Positions 55,321 to 64,000 are shown, counted from the first letter of the stretch. The stretch: DNA of 64,000 nucleotides from Craspedostauros australis (GCA_026770025.1 JAMXDE010000010.1:496001-560000), one strand, 5' to 3'. Numbers and translations are program-made. Notes: generated by a model from the sequence alone, not told the origin.

Positions 55321-55835
55321 CGCCTCTCGTCGGAGCGGCTTGACCCAGATGAATTTGGACTCGCTGTGTGCAAAGAGCTGGAAGCACTTGTAGTGTCAAA
55401 TGGATGGGACCGTGGAGAAGAATAGATCGGTTTCCACTCTTCCCTTGATTTGGTGTGGCCGTAGCGCGCCCGCTCGCTGCGCACGGTACTGCCTCGGGAT
55501 GAGTCTTGACTCCGCGTCGATGGGAGTATCGGCCAGCTGCGTCGATGCTGTTTTCGTTTTCTCGACCACCTGTTGTGAGAGATACCGGAAAACCTTGTTG
55601 AAGTTAACACTGGTGTGGGATTGCCAAACGTGTCTGTGTCTGTCGCATATAGTAATATTCTTAGTTTGAGTTAGCTCGCGAGCTGTCGGTTTACGAATTG
55701 GGATGCACAGGGTATTGCTGTCGTGATTGGCCAGTGGGATGCTGATGTCAGATGTGCGCATGTGGTGTGTATTGAACAGCGACTCCATCTGCCGTGGATG
55801 CTTATCAAGAGCCATGTAATATGCCTTGATGAGGA

Positions 55836-56210
55836 TCACTCTGCCTTCTGGCGGCTCGTACGCTGCCACCGCGTCAACCATTGGAAACGTCTCGATTTGC
55901 GAGTCGACTGTCGCCCCTCAGGGTGGAACTGCTGCTGGTGATTTTGGGTTACCACCCATCCAGACTCATGAACAATGTCGCCGTCCGCGCCTGAGTCTAG
56001 AATGATATTGCCATGGCTACTATTAGTTACTCTTGCCCGTCGAATCGTGTGCTCTGTATGCGGGTCGGCGCTTCTTGGACGCGACTCTCGTAGCGTATCC
56101 GGGGTTGTATGCCCTGGCCCGCTCTCCGCGGCCTTTTGCGTCAAGTCCACACTGTCTTGGTCCTTGATGCATATGGCGACCTCCGACTGCTGGCACGAAG
56201 TGCCTGTCAT
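55836..56210 (-). pseudogene. Aspartic protease part of element B
   Basis: NIILDSGADGDIVHESGWV carries the DSGA active-site motif of copia proteases. The frame breaks soon after, and 55396-55881 in another frame continues with a pre-integrase region. Confidence 0.7.
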
Positions 56211-56252
56211 TGGTTGTCAGGAGCCATTGTCACATGGTCCATACTTCTTGGT

Positions 56253-57599
56253 TCAATTGGTCTTGTTGCCGAATCTGGTGCGCTTGTTGGGTTTGCGCTG
56301 AGCGTGCTGCTCCTGGGTCTTGGCAAACTCAGCGGGTTTGTTGTGCTTGAGCGTCTCCTTGCTGATGAGCTCTCCTATCTCGCGGAAGTGACGCGAGGAT
56401 TCCACCACAATCACTTGTGCGGGGGTGGGAAGGCTACAGAATACAATATCTGGTAGTCGGTACATCGGTGGTTTCTTGCGATCCCCGGATGTAGCTTCAA
56501 ACGGTCGCTTGCGGTCCGTTTGCCCATCCTTCTGGTGCGCGCGTCGATTGCACCATGGAGATCTGTCGATCTCCGCGTTGGAGAGGCCCTTGTTGTGCTT
56601 CATGAGAGTCTCGCAGACCCAATCAAAGGGCTCAGCTGTCTCTTGGAGGCAAGAGACCATACTGGTGAATCGCTCATCGCAAATGTTGTGGAAGAATCTT
56701 GCAATCTTCTGCTTGTCGCTCATTGCCTTCCCGTTGTTTTCTATTGCCTGAACAGACATGGAGAAGTCATTGACAAACGCGCTGAACGGTCCAGATCCGT
56801 TGTAGACGAGTTTGGACAGTTTGTCTTCCTCTGTTGCCACAATGTCGGCCCTGTTCTCAGTGGATTTGTATGTACGGATGAGGGCCTGGAAGGCTGCATG
56901 ACCGCTGTCTCTTTTCGCGAGGATCATGTAGTTAGCGTGTCCTTGGCACGTTGTCGAGTTAAGCACTGTGTAGAACTGGGTGTCGACGTCCTTGCAGTAG
57001 TGGGCCTGGTGTGTCTTTTGCATGTAGTCTGCGTATCTGGTCGTGACTAGCTGGCGGATGAAGTTGATCTTCCACTGGTACCATTCAATGTTGAGTCCGC
57101 TGAATGGCTCCGCATCTAGCAGGGCGACTTGTCATACTTCCATCCGGTTGGCATTGATGGCGATCGGCGTACTTCCAGTGGGCGCCTTGGTGAGTGTACC
57201 ACAACCTCGTGGCTTGTTGCCTTGGCGAGTTCACGATTGGCAGCTTCCTTCATTGCGAGTTCCAATTGCATTTTGGTCGCCTTGCTGGCGACAGGAGTCT
57301 CAATGGTTGGTACCTCATATCCGGTTGTTGTAGTGAACTCGTTGATGGCCGCCCAATCGGTTGCTTGGTCGATTTGCCGTTCTTTCGCGAAAGCGAAGAT
57401 GCAAAGGATGTTCTCAATGTTGATCGAGGTGAGTGTTGGTGAGATGGCCAGCGCTTGGATGATTCTTTTTGTCTGGACTCTTGATGGCGCGTTCGATCCT
57501 TCTGAGTTGCTTGTTGATGAACTCCATTTCTTTGTCATCGAGGTCAGCAAGTTCCTTGGTTACGGCTGTCAAAGCTCGGTTGTTGATTGGTCTTGCCAT
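56253..57599 (-). pseudogene. Gag of copia element B, frameshifted
   Basis: Three overlapping frame pieces: MARPINNRALTAVTKELADL from 57599, then INEFTTTTGYEVPTIETPVA, then from about 57023 a typical copia gag core (TLMKHNKGLSNAEID and FARFFHNICDER-like text). The lysine/arginine-rich end (QRKPNKRTRFGNKTN) is probably nucleic-acid binding. No intact CCHC knuckle is seen. Confidence 0.75.
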
Positions 57600-57642
57600 G
57601 GTGGTTGATGTCGTAAAGGTGATATGCTTGTTGGTAAACCAT

Positions 57643-57653
57643 GACTCTTAATC
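57643..57653 (-). other. Putative half-tRNA(Lys) primer-binding site of element B
   Basis: On the minus strand GATTAAGAGTC directly follows the 5' LTR. It is the complement of GACTCTTAATC, the anticodon loop and part of the stem of tRNA-Lys with anticodon CTT. Eleven bases match with no spacer, so priming by an internally cleaved tRNA is likely. Confidence 0.65.
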
Positions 57654-57815
57654 TGTCAAAGTGCACAAGTAAATCCTGGAGACGTATTGGCCCGTTGTTG
57701 CGTGCCCTGGTCGGAGCTCTTGTTCTTTTATTGTGAGTTGTTCGAGGACAACCTCCGACCAGTATTTTGACTCATATGATTAGTAAAGAGGTAAAAAGTA
57801 CAGAGAAAGCTGTCA
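57654..57815 (-). repeat. 5' LTR of element B
   Basis: 162 bp; about 89 percent identical by eye to 51234-51395. Outer flank CCTGC. Confidence 0.9.
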
Positions 57816-58355
57816 CCTGCCATCGTCACCATCGTTTCTCTTGCCAACATCACCTTCATTGCCATCACCATTGCCTTCCGTGATGGGATCATTCAGGTTG
57901 CTTTCCCCATCACCATCTTTGTTGCCATTACCACCATCGTCCTTGGCAACAGCATCGCTGTGGCTAGCACCACCACCTTTGTTGCCGTGGTGGCGACCAT
58001 AGCCACTGACAACGCTATCCTGGGCGTCATCATGGCTGTCTATGTCAATGCTGCCCCAATCAACACCACTGTCGCTGTCAGCATCATCGTGGTCATCGAA
58101 TGCATGACAGATAACGCCATGTCTGTCATGAAATAGGAGTAGTACCTTTGTGTGCGGTCTGGGGTAGCCGTCGTCAAAACGGAATGATGGATGTAGATCT
58201 TCATGAACAAGTTGAAAAACGCAGATGATAGTTGAATTGGATAGATCGCCCTGAATATTTGTTGTCGATGGCATGGATGATACCAATGGAGGGTTGTTGA
58301 CAAACGGGATGACGACGAGGAGCACGTAGCCTGTGACGAACAAGGCAATTCGCAT
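57816..58355 (-). pseudogene. Front part of an unassigned ORF in the DNA transposon, cut by element B
   Basis: An ATG at 58353-58355 on the complement opens a frame starting MRIALFVTGYVLLVVIPFVN and ending in an aspartate/glycine/asparagine-rich region. It is interrupted at 57815 by the LTR of element B. Skipping B and one copy of the CCTGC duplication, the same frame continues about 40 residues (DSNGDEATGDGDSDGRDGNH) from 51233 downward before a stop. I recognise no domain. It may be a transposase accessory region or a carried gene. Confidence 0.4.
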
Positions 58356-58718
58356 TCACAAGAAGCTGCAGGAAAAGCGAGACAACCAAGTGCGGGAACC
58401 AGAGAATAGCGCAATGAAATGCCCATCATGAATAGATCAAGATAGCGACGTTGCGATAGAAAGAAACGCTGACGAGGCGCATATCGCCAAAATATAACCG
58501 TAATTAACCAAAAAGACACCATCGAAAATATTAAGTCACGAACAACCAAGACCCATTTCCAAAATTTGAGGAGGAAAAATAACACGGCGTTGTGCGTGGT
58601 AGATAAGGGTGTATAACTCTTGAAGCAAAGGTCGGATGAAGACCATTTTTATATGGATAAGATCGCGCGGTGGTCTAGATTATGTTTTTATATGTCATTT
58701 TAAATTTTACGAAAATCT

Positions 58719-58764
58719 GAGTCACGACTAGGCGCGACTGCACCTTCGTTCACTCAAGTGGGTC
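58719..58764 (-). repeat. Right terminal inverted repeat of the DNA transposon
   Basis: Inverted copy of 43860-43905. Followed by TTAT at 58765-58768, then the leader of element C resumes. Confidence 0.85.
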
Positions 58765-58768
58765 TTAT

Positions 58769-58851
58769 CGTTTAAGGACGTTCATTCCCTTACGGTTTGC
58801 AGCTTTTCGTTCAAGGACGTACATTCCCTTACGATTTGCAGTATCTACATC
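58769..58851 (+). repeat. Tandem 34-nt repeat in element C leader
   Basis: Bases 58769-58802 and 58808-58841 share cgttyaaggacgtwcattcc and the following ccttac(g)rtttgcag, with few differences and a period of 39. It lies just before the gag start and after the right boundary of the DNA transposon, so it belongs to the untranslated leader. A packaging or dimerisation signal is possible but unproven. Confidence 0.75.
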
Positions 58852-59955
58852 ATGCCTTCCAACACCCCCGCCCATCGCCTCGCTCCATCATCCGCCATGT
58901 CCTTCGATGCATCTGACACATGCGCAGGGCTGCCTGACAGTCTCGTCACCGCTGAGACCATCACGCGCCGCCTCGGATGGATTTGGTTGGCAACGCTGCT
59001 CGCAGACATGCAAGTCGAGTGCGACGATGAGTTCTTTGATCTGCTTGAACTCTCAGAGCACGAGTTCTATGCATGCATGTGCGCGTCGCCAGTGGTCACC
59101 ATCATCCGCATGCGCAGTATGTGGAAGCTCCGCTCGTGGTATCAGGACTTTGGTCAGGGCGCTCATGGCGATTGGATTGATGCCATTGGCATGCTTGATG
59201 CACACTCCTTCCGTGCGTATCGCCGGGGCGAAGACATCATTCCCGCAGCATACATTGGCTCCGTCTTCCATGCACGTACGCCATTGGCATCAACATCATC
59301 TTGTCGCAACATCGGCATCAACCATCCTGATGATGGCCATTCACTTGCTGTCCAACGTGCCCACAGCCGCTGTGTTTCGCATGACAACGCTTGCTTCCGT
59401 GGCAACCGCGTTGGAGACAACTGCACCATGGCTGCGCAACGCATCCACAGTGCTCACGATCGCAACGGTGTTGATGGCCACAACGCGCCTCCGCCTCTTG
59501 TTCCGAACGAGAATTTTGCTGACACTGGTGTTCCGCCGAACCTTCGCAGCAAAGATCTCGACGATGCACGCTCGCCTCCCATTGGCTTGAGCACGGATCC
59601 CAGTGACGTTTTCGAGCCCATTGCAGAACACGGTTCTGACATCATTTTGTGTGGTCTCGCGGATCGTCTCAAGTCGGACGAATCCGGTCGTCAGCGTCAT
59701 GGTGGGTACCATGCCTACACCCCACCTGGACGACTTGATGGTTGCACATCCCAAGCATGGGATCTGTGCTTGGTGCGTCTCAAGGATGATCCGCCCACCA
59801 CTGTACTCTATGGTAGTACCCACTTATGGGTCCCAGCGGATCCGGCCCTTGGAGCATTTTGTGATCATGCCGGTGTAACTCAACCCTATTCGGCCTTGCC
59901 TGATGGGTTGGATGGTTTCGCAAACATTGCTTGCCAACATGCAAGTCAAGCCTAA
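58852..59955 (+). CDS. Gag-like protein of element C (no pol)
   Basis: 367 residues from ATG. Residues about 30-105 (for example ECDDEFFDLLELSEHEFYA, LRSWYQDFG, FRAYRRGED) align by eye with the N-terminal part of the gag of element A (LDLWDFLELDDELFDAFFA, LRRYYQDHP, LRTYKRASK). Unlike the gag of A it is short and lacks a CCHC zinc knuckle. After its stop only about 290 bases remain before the polypurine tract, so the element encodes no enzymes and must be moved in trans, if at all. The related autonomous element A, which has the same LTR start, is a candidate helper. Confidence 0.75.
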   Translation: MPSNTPAHRLAPSSAMSFDASDTCAGLPDSLVTAETITRRLGWIWLATLLADMQVECDDEFFDLLELSEHEFYACMCASPVVTIIRMRSMWKLRSWYQDFGQGAHGDWIDAIGMLDAHSFRAYRRGEDIIPAAYIGSVFHARTPLASTSSCRNIGINHPDDGHSLAVQRAHSRCVSHDNACFRGNRVGDNCTMAAQRIHSAHDRNGVDGHNAPPPLVPNENFADTGVPPNLRSKDLDDARSPPIGLSTDPSDVFEPIAEHGSDIILCGLADRLKSDESGRQRHGGYHAYTPPGRLDGCTSQAWDLCLVRLKDDPPTTVLYGSTHLWVPADPALGAFCDHAGVTQPYSALPDGLDGFANIACQHASQA

Positions 59956-60222
59956 CGAGATCCACCATCTGGACGTTTAGCACATCGGCATTTGCGCATT
60001 CGCCGTCAATTTTCAAGAACATACGAGCTCATCCTCGTTGTTGACTGGCTTCGAGCAAGGATATTCAAGCAACCTACTTCCACGCTTGAGATCTTCGAAC
60101 GTGCACAATTCACGAGCCGATTGCATACAACTTCCAGCACCCGTATGATGATATGGTCCCACCTATACTTGCGTGGGACATGTGGATTTCTTTCTTTGCC
60201 TTTGCGAAACTGGTATTTTTTC

Positions 60223-60249
60223 CGCTGACGATCGTCAGCGTGGGGGGGG
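60223..60249 (+). promoter_or_regulatory. Hairpin plus polypurine tract of element C
   Basis: CGCTGAC-GATC-GTCAGCG (60223-60240) is a perfect palindrome, followed by T and eight G (60242-60249), then the 3' LTR. Compared with element A, a G-C pair of the stem is replaced by an A-T pair, so pairing is kept. Confidence 0.85.
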
Positions 60250-60415
60250 TGTTGGCATACCCGTGGGCCTGACGAAGGACAGACAGTCCGCAAGGCCCTC
60301 ACACAGGAGGAGACACAGAGCCATCCGTCTCCTGTCCTCATAATTCCTCTCCGATCCTCATCCTACACACAGTATAACATCATAGCATCACACTATCACC
60401 CTCACGATACTGACA
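60250..60415 (+). repeat. 3' LTR of element C
   Basis: 166 bp, identical to 43638-43803. Preceded directly by the polypurine run at 60242-60249 and followed by CGATC at 60416-60420. Confidence 0.9.
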
Positions 60416-60424
60416 CGATCAACA

Positions 60425-63400
60425 GTTCACAATTTGTGATGCCATCACCACCCCATGAGCATGCGGCGCAGATGTTCAAACGCGTCCCGCGCGAGGCCTT
60501 TGGTGAAGATGTCGGCAATTTGGTGAGGTGTTGGCACATGAAGGATCCGGATGAAACCCTCCTTGACCCAGTGCCAGAAGAAGTGCCACTTGGTCAGAAA
60601 GTGTTTGGTTCGTGCTGTGATCTTGTGGTTTGTCGCCAGCGAGATGCACGCCTCGTTATCCTCAAACACGGTGCATTGGATGTTGGTTTGCAGTGGTTGG
60701 TTGAGGTTGGTTGATGCGTTCACCTCGTTGATGAGTTGTTGCGTCGGGATGAGGGCACGCATAGCAAGAGACAGTGCGGCGTACTCCGATTCCATAGTGG
60801 ACAAAGCGATTTCCGTCTGTAGTTTTGATTTCCACACGAGTGGGCAGCCGCCGAGGATGATGACATACCCCGTGCGAGAGCGCACCGCATTTGGGGAGTC
60901 GTCGGACTCGCGCTTGTATAGACCGGCGAAGTCGGCGTCGACATAGCATTCCATGTTGAGCTGGCCTGTTGGCCGTACGATGGTTCCCATAGTTTTGGTG
61001 TGGCGGAGATAACGCACTATCATTTTGATGGCCTTTGCGTGTGGCTGGCGAGGATCGTTGCTGAATCGAGCCACCTGGGATACGGCGAAGGCCAGGTCGG
61101 GGCGCGTGTTCGTTGTCAAGTAGAGCAGCATGCCGACGATGGAGCAGTAGTTCCATGCTTCCTTCATTGGGACTTGGTCGGTCGATGCTCCAAGTGACAG
61201 TTGCGTTGTAGGCGTCACATTGGGTTTGCAGTCCTGCATGCCGGTGGCTTCGATGATCTTGTTGATGAGACCGGTCTGCTTGAGGTGGATGGTGTTTGCC
61301 TTGGGGTCCCTGTGCAGCGATATCCCCAGGAATTCTGTGAAGGTACCTTCTCGTGTGAGGTCAAATCCACGCTTGCGCATGGACTCAATGAATGTGTCCG
61401 CTTCTTCTTCCGTGCGCGAAGCAATGCCGGCATCGTCCACATAAAGGACGATCATCATCCCATCGCGCATGAATAGACACTTCTCTTGATCACACGCATG
61501 GAACCCTTCCGCGAGAAGAGCGCGCACAAGGTGTTGGTACCATAGCTTGGGAGCTATAGTTAACCCGTAGAGGCTCTTGATCAGCTTGAGGCATGTATCG
61601 GGTCCGTTGGTTGATCTGAATCCGCGTGGAAGGTGTAGGTACACAGGCCGATGGATGTCGGCTTGGACGAATGCATTCGAAAAATCAATCGATGTCGTGA
61701 CCCAGCGAAGCAGAATGGAAAGGATGAGAAAAACTCGGACGGACGACCACGCGACGACTGGAGCGTAGGTAGCTTCCGTTTCGGTCATCATGTCGCCTCT
61801 GCAGCACCATCGGCCCTTGTACTTCTTGACTGTGCCATCAGGCATTCGCTTGCGTCGGAATACCCACGTGCCTGGAAAGATGCGGTCGGTGGTGGAGGAC
61901 TTTGGTACCTCAATCCATGTCCCTTTCTTAGTGAGGTCGTGGATTTCCTTGTGTGCGGCGGCCATCCATTTGCTCTTGTTGTCGTCGTTCATTGCCTTGT
62001 TGAAGGAAAGCGTGTCTGGGTCGGCTTTTGACGCCTTGTAGCTGAAGTATCGGTCTGTGATGCTGAGGTCACCGCCGCTGGTGAAAAAGCTGAGTAGGTC
62101 GTATGTGATGAGAGCGTTGTGCTCGCCGTCGTCGTTGTTGTCGCGGTCGAGGGTGGCTGCCATCGCATGATGCTCGGTGCGTTCAGAAGGCTCGAACTCA
62201 CTTGGTGGAACCGGGATATCCGGTGGGATTGCCGGAGCCACTCCGAGTTGGACGAGCAGGTGATGCAGTGCGACTTCGTAGCGTTCATTATGTGTGACGA
62301 TGTTCCAAACGCAGCTGGCTCGGGTCATGAAGTTGTACAGTCTTTCGCTGTCGTCAGGTGGCCGCACGTCGTTATTGACTGCTGTGATTGCTCGCTCGAG
62401 GGTGTATGGTACTCCCTCTGTCTGTGGAATGAAACCGAAGTAGGAGACCGGTAGCTCGTATTCGTCAGCAAGGATGAGGTCGTCGAGGGTTTCGATGAGT
62501 TGGCGGATGGCGTAGTAGAGGCACTGCATGCGAACGTCTCTCGATGGGAACCTGAAGTGCACAACATGATCGAAATAATGTTCCATGTATTGGACGACGC
62601 GTGGAAGTTGGGTCCACAAGGTTGCCATCTCCGTGGGCCCCATTTCGGAATCGTCAGAAGAATTGTTGTCATCCGCGAGTGTGTCGGGCGGATTACTTGC
62701 CATTAGCACGTGGTGCTCGTTGGTTGGCGCTCCTCCGCTCGCCGCTGTGTCCTCTTGTTCCTTGCGCATTCTGGCTCGGATTTCGAGTTGTTGGATGCGA
62801 AGCATCCTTTCCATCTCGAGGTCACCCTGTGCCCAGCGTCGTTCTTCCCAAGTCAATTCTGTGGTTTCGATTGTCGCTAGATTTCGGAGCATGGAGTCAG
62901 CGTCGCGCACCAGAGCGTGGGCCTTCTGTGTTACTGTGTCATCCTGATGAGTGGTGTACTTCTTGAGTGTCGCAAGGCAGGTCTGGAGAGTGTTCTTCAT
63001 GTCTGCCACGGCTTGGTCCTTGCTGGGTTCACTCATTGCGATGGTGGTTACGTTTGCGCTGGTTTCGGATGGTTGTTTGATGTCGTTGGCCCAGACCACT
63101 TTTCCACCCAACGTGTTGTAGGTGAGGCGCTCGACGGTCCGTCGCTCTCGTGTTGTGCGCTTGTTGATGCGTTCAGAGCGGCGTAGTGGAGGCGGTTTTG
63201 CCTTTCTAAACGTCGGTTGTTCTGTTGGTGCAGTGATGGGTTTGCGCAGCGGTGAAGTTGGAGGGGAGTCGATCGGTGGTTGCATGTCGTCGTCACTGTT
63301 GTCGTTGGCAACTCCCTCTGTCGGTGGCAACGGTTTAGGGAGACTTGTCGGAGTCTCTTCGGCTCCCTCTGTCGACGGCATTGGTGGCGTCGGCTTGTTG

Positions 63401-64000
63401 GTATCGGTGGTTGTTGGCGAACGACTGATTTGTTGAGGTGGCTGCACTTGGTCAGTTGGGGTGATATCGTCCTTCGTGTGTGTTGTCACAGGTTGCCTCA
63501 AAATGTGAGTTGGTGAATTTTTTTCATTCACAACCGGAGTTCTTGTGTTTGGCGTTTCTGGCAACAATTTTGCTGGCGGATCGTCATCGTGTGAGGGAAG
63601 GAATCGCTGATGGTCGGCTTCATCCTCTCGCTCAATGTCCCGCTCTTCCATAGCAACGACATCGTCGTCATCGAACGGTATTTGATACGTAGTATCGCCA
63701 AACATGTGTGTCCATTCCGTTGAATTGTAGTCTGGGAGATCAGCCAGATCAGTCGCTATCGTCGCAAACCAATCGTCAAACACAACGTGAAATTGTGGTG
63801 TGATTGATCCCGTCCTCGGCGAGAGGACCAGCGGAACCGTGGATGCGTGGCGAGCGGAGAGTCCCATGTTTACATAGCGTTCCCCACGTGGTTCCCATCT
63901 TGGTATCTTGCGGCTGTCGCCGAGCGCCTTGTTCAAGACGTAGACGGGGCTGCCCCACACATGTAGGTTGTGTAGCTGTTTCAGGGGCATGCGCGTGCGC
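60425..64000 (-). mobile_element. Ty1/copia-type element D, internal part, truncated by window edge
   Basis: This contains one continuous pol reading frame on the minus strand with intact catalytic motifs. With its inferred LTR at 43213-43637 it forms the outermost layer of the nest, because element C sits inside that LTR four bases from its inner end. Its gag, protease and integrase core lie beyond position 64000. Confidence 0.85.
60445..63990 (-). CDS. Copia-type pol, integrase C-terminus to RNase H (5' partial)
   Basis: About 1181 codons are open to the window edge. The first residues (LHNLHVWGSPVYVLNKALG through FHVVFDDWFATI) are the post-catalytic part of a copia integrase. A proline/threonine-rich linker follows, then the reverse transcriptase (SIDFSNAFVQADIHRPVYL, KSLYGLTIAPKLWYQHL, and YVDD at 61432-61443). 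The RNase H shows YVDADFAG, TMESEYAAL, FEDNEACI and ADIFTK, so all catalytic positions are present. No frameshift or stop occurs, so the element may be recent. It is clearly a different subfamily from A and B. The enzyme copies the element RNA into DNA. Confidence 0.93.
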   Translation of the reverse strand: MPLKQLHNLHVWGSPVYVLNKALGDSRKIPRWEPRGERYVNMGLSARHASTVPLVLSPRTGSITPQFHVVFDDWFATIATDLADLPDYNSTEWTHMFGDTTYQIPFDDDDVVAMEERDIEREDEADHQRFLPSHDDDPPAKLLPETPNTRTPVVNEKNSPTHILRQPVTTHTKDDITPTDQVQPPQQISRSPTTTDTNKPTPPMPSTEGAEETPTSLPKPLPPTEGVANDNSDDDMQPPIDSPPTSPLRKPITAPTEQPTFRKAKPPPLRRSERINKRTTRERRTVERLTYNTLGGKVVWANDIKQPSETSANVTTIAMSEPSKDQAVADMKNTLQTCLATLKKYTTHQDDTVTQKAHALVRDADSMLRNLATIETTELTWEERRWAQGDLEMERMLRIQQLEIRARMRKEQEDTAASGGAPTNEHHVLMASNPPDTLADDNNSSDDSEMGPTEMATLWTQLPRVVQYMEHYFDHVVHFRFPSRDVRMQCLYYAIRQLIETLDDLILADEYELPVSYFGFIPQTEGVPYTLERAITAVNNDVRPPDDSERLYNFMTRASCVWNIVTHNERYEVALHHLLVQLGVAPAIPPDIPVPPSEFEPSERTEHHAMAATLDRDNNDDGEHNALITYDLLSFFTSGGDLSITDRYFSYKASKADPDTLSFNKAMNDDNKSKWMAAAHKEIHDLTKKGTWIEVPKSSTTDRIFPGTWVFRRKRMPDGTVKKYKGRWCCRGDMMTETEATYAPVVAWSSVRVFLILSILLRWVTTSIDFSNAFVQADIHRPVYLHLPRGFRSTNGPDTCLKLIKSLYGLTIAPKLWYQHLVRALLAEGFHACDQEKCLFMRDGMMIVLYVDDAGIASRTEEEADTFIESMRKRGFDLTREGTFTEFLGISLHRDPKANTIHLKQTGLINKIIEATGMQDCKPNVTPTTQLSLGASTDQVPMKEAWNYCSIVGMLLYLTTNTRPDLAFAVSQVARFSNDPRQPHAKAIKMIVRYLRHTKTMGTIVRPTGQLNMECYVDADFAGLYKRESDDSPNAVRSRTGYVIILGGCPLVWKSKLQTEIALSTMESEYAALSLAMRALIPTQQLINEVNASTNLNQPLQTNIQCTVFEDNEACISLATNHKITARTKHFLTKWHFFWHWVKEGFIRILHVPTPHQIADIFTKGLARDAFEHLRRMLMGW

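Larger units (their letters stand above)
51234..57815 (-). mobile_element. Ty1/copia-type element B, decayed
   Basis: LTRs at 51234-51395 and 57654-57815 begin TGTCAAAG and end AGCTGTCA. CCTGC flanks both ends (51229-51233 and 57816-57820). The coding strand is minus, so 57654-57815 is the 5' LTR. The two LTRs differ at about 18-20 positions plus an indel. Gag, protease, integrase, reverse transcriptase and RNase H are recognisable but broken by stops and frameshifts, so this copy is old. Confidence 0.92.
43860..58764. mobile_element. DNA transposon with ~46-bp terminal inverted repeats, carrying nested copia elements A and B
   Basis: The left end (43860 onward, GACCCACTCGAGTGAACG...) is the inverted copy of the right end (58764 backward, GACCCACTTGAGTGAACG...), with about 4-5 mismatches in the first 46 bases. 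TTAT flanks both sides (43856-43859 and 58765-58768) as a 4-bp target duplication. Removing A, B and their duplications leaves about 2.2 kb, a normal size for such an element. Minus-strand frame fragments lie inside (see separate entries), but I cannot assign a transposase family. The 4-bp TTAT site and the GACCC end hint at, but do not prove, a piggyBac-like group. Confidence 0.78.
43638..60415 (+). mobile_element. LTR element C, gag-only, interrupted by a DNA transposon
   Basis: Two 166-bp LTRs (43638-43803 and 60250-60415) are identical, start TGTTGGCATACCC and end GATACTGACA. The outer flanks are CGATC at 43633-43637 and 60416-60420, a 5-bp target-site duplication, which ties the two LTRs, 16.6 kb apart, to one insertion. 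The 3' LTR is preceded by a G8 polypurine tract on the plus strand, so the element points right. Without the 14.9-kb insertion its length is about 1.87 kb: leader, a gag-like frame, a short non-coding stretch, polypurine tract. There is no pol. Confidence 0.88.

Overview
This window is nuclear DNA of a eukaryote with a secondary red-lineage plastid, most likely a diatom or close ochrophyte stramenopile. Evidence: short GT-AG introns (several genes with one intron close to the start codon); a YbaB-type protein with a signal peptide followed by an ADA-F cleavage context typical of heterokont bipartite plastid targeting; a very long PS/PT-repeat stalk on a leucine-rich-repeat protein, as in diatom surface proteins; and several Ty1/copia-type elements. 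The species cannot be named from the sequence.

Layout. 1-4471 (minus): a decayed non-LTR (LINE-like) retrotransposon with endonuclease remnant, reverse transcriptase, RNase H and zinc-finger tail, running off the left edge. 4472-5633: gene-poor and AT-richer, with a near-perfect 61-bp palindrome. 5634-42992: a gene-rich, mostly housekeeping island with HEATR3/SYO1-like (-), UTP5/WDR43 (+), ubiquitin-activating enzyme E1 (-), eIF3h (-), lysyl-tRNA synthetase (+), plastid YbaB-like (-), an armadillo-repeat protein (-), a TRM3/TARBP1 tRNA 2'-O-methyltransferase (-), a single-pass membrane protein (-), a PS/PT-stalk LRR protein (+) and a TTC1-like TPR protein (+). I re-derived splice junctions for seven genes; several naive ORF starts are intron read-through. 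Much of the island serves ribosome biogenesis and translation, and eIF3h and LysRS are divergently transcribed from one 712-bp spacer.

43213-64000 is a multi-level nest of mobile elements. A copia-type element (D, minus, running off the right edge) has its inferred 3' LTR interrupted by a gag-only LTR element (C, plus, 43638-60415, TSD CGATC). The leader of C is interrupted by a terminal-inverted-repeat DNA element (43860-58764, TSD TTAT). That DNA element carries two further copia-type elements: A (plus, 44133-50203, TSD GGTTC, apparently intact) and B (minus, 51234-57815, TSD CCTGC, decayed). The LTR pairs of A and C are identical, whereas those of B differ at roughly a tenth of positions. 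The age order therefore does not match simple sequential nesting.

Most interesting points: the age-inverted nest; a covarying hairpin directly before the polypurine tract shared by A and C; primer sites of A and B that match tRNA anticodon loops instead of tRNA 3' ends; a gag-only element related to an intact autonomous one; a LysRS with a C-terminal eEF1B/GST-C-like domain; and a LINE reverse transcriptase with FVDN in place of a YxDD-type motif plus two in-frame TGA codons.
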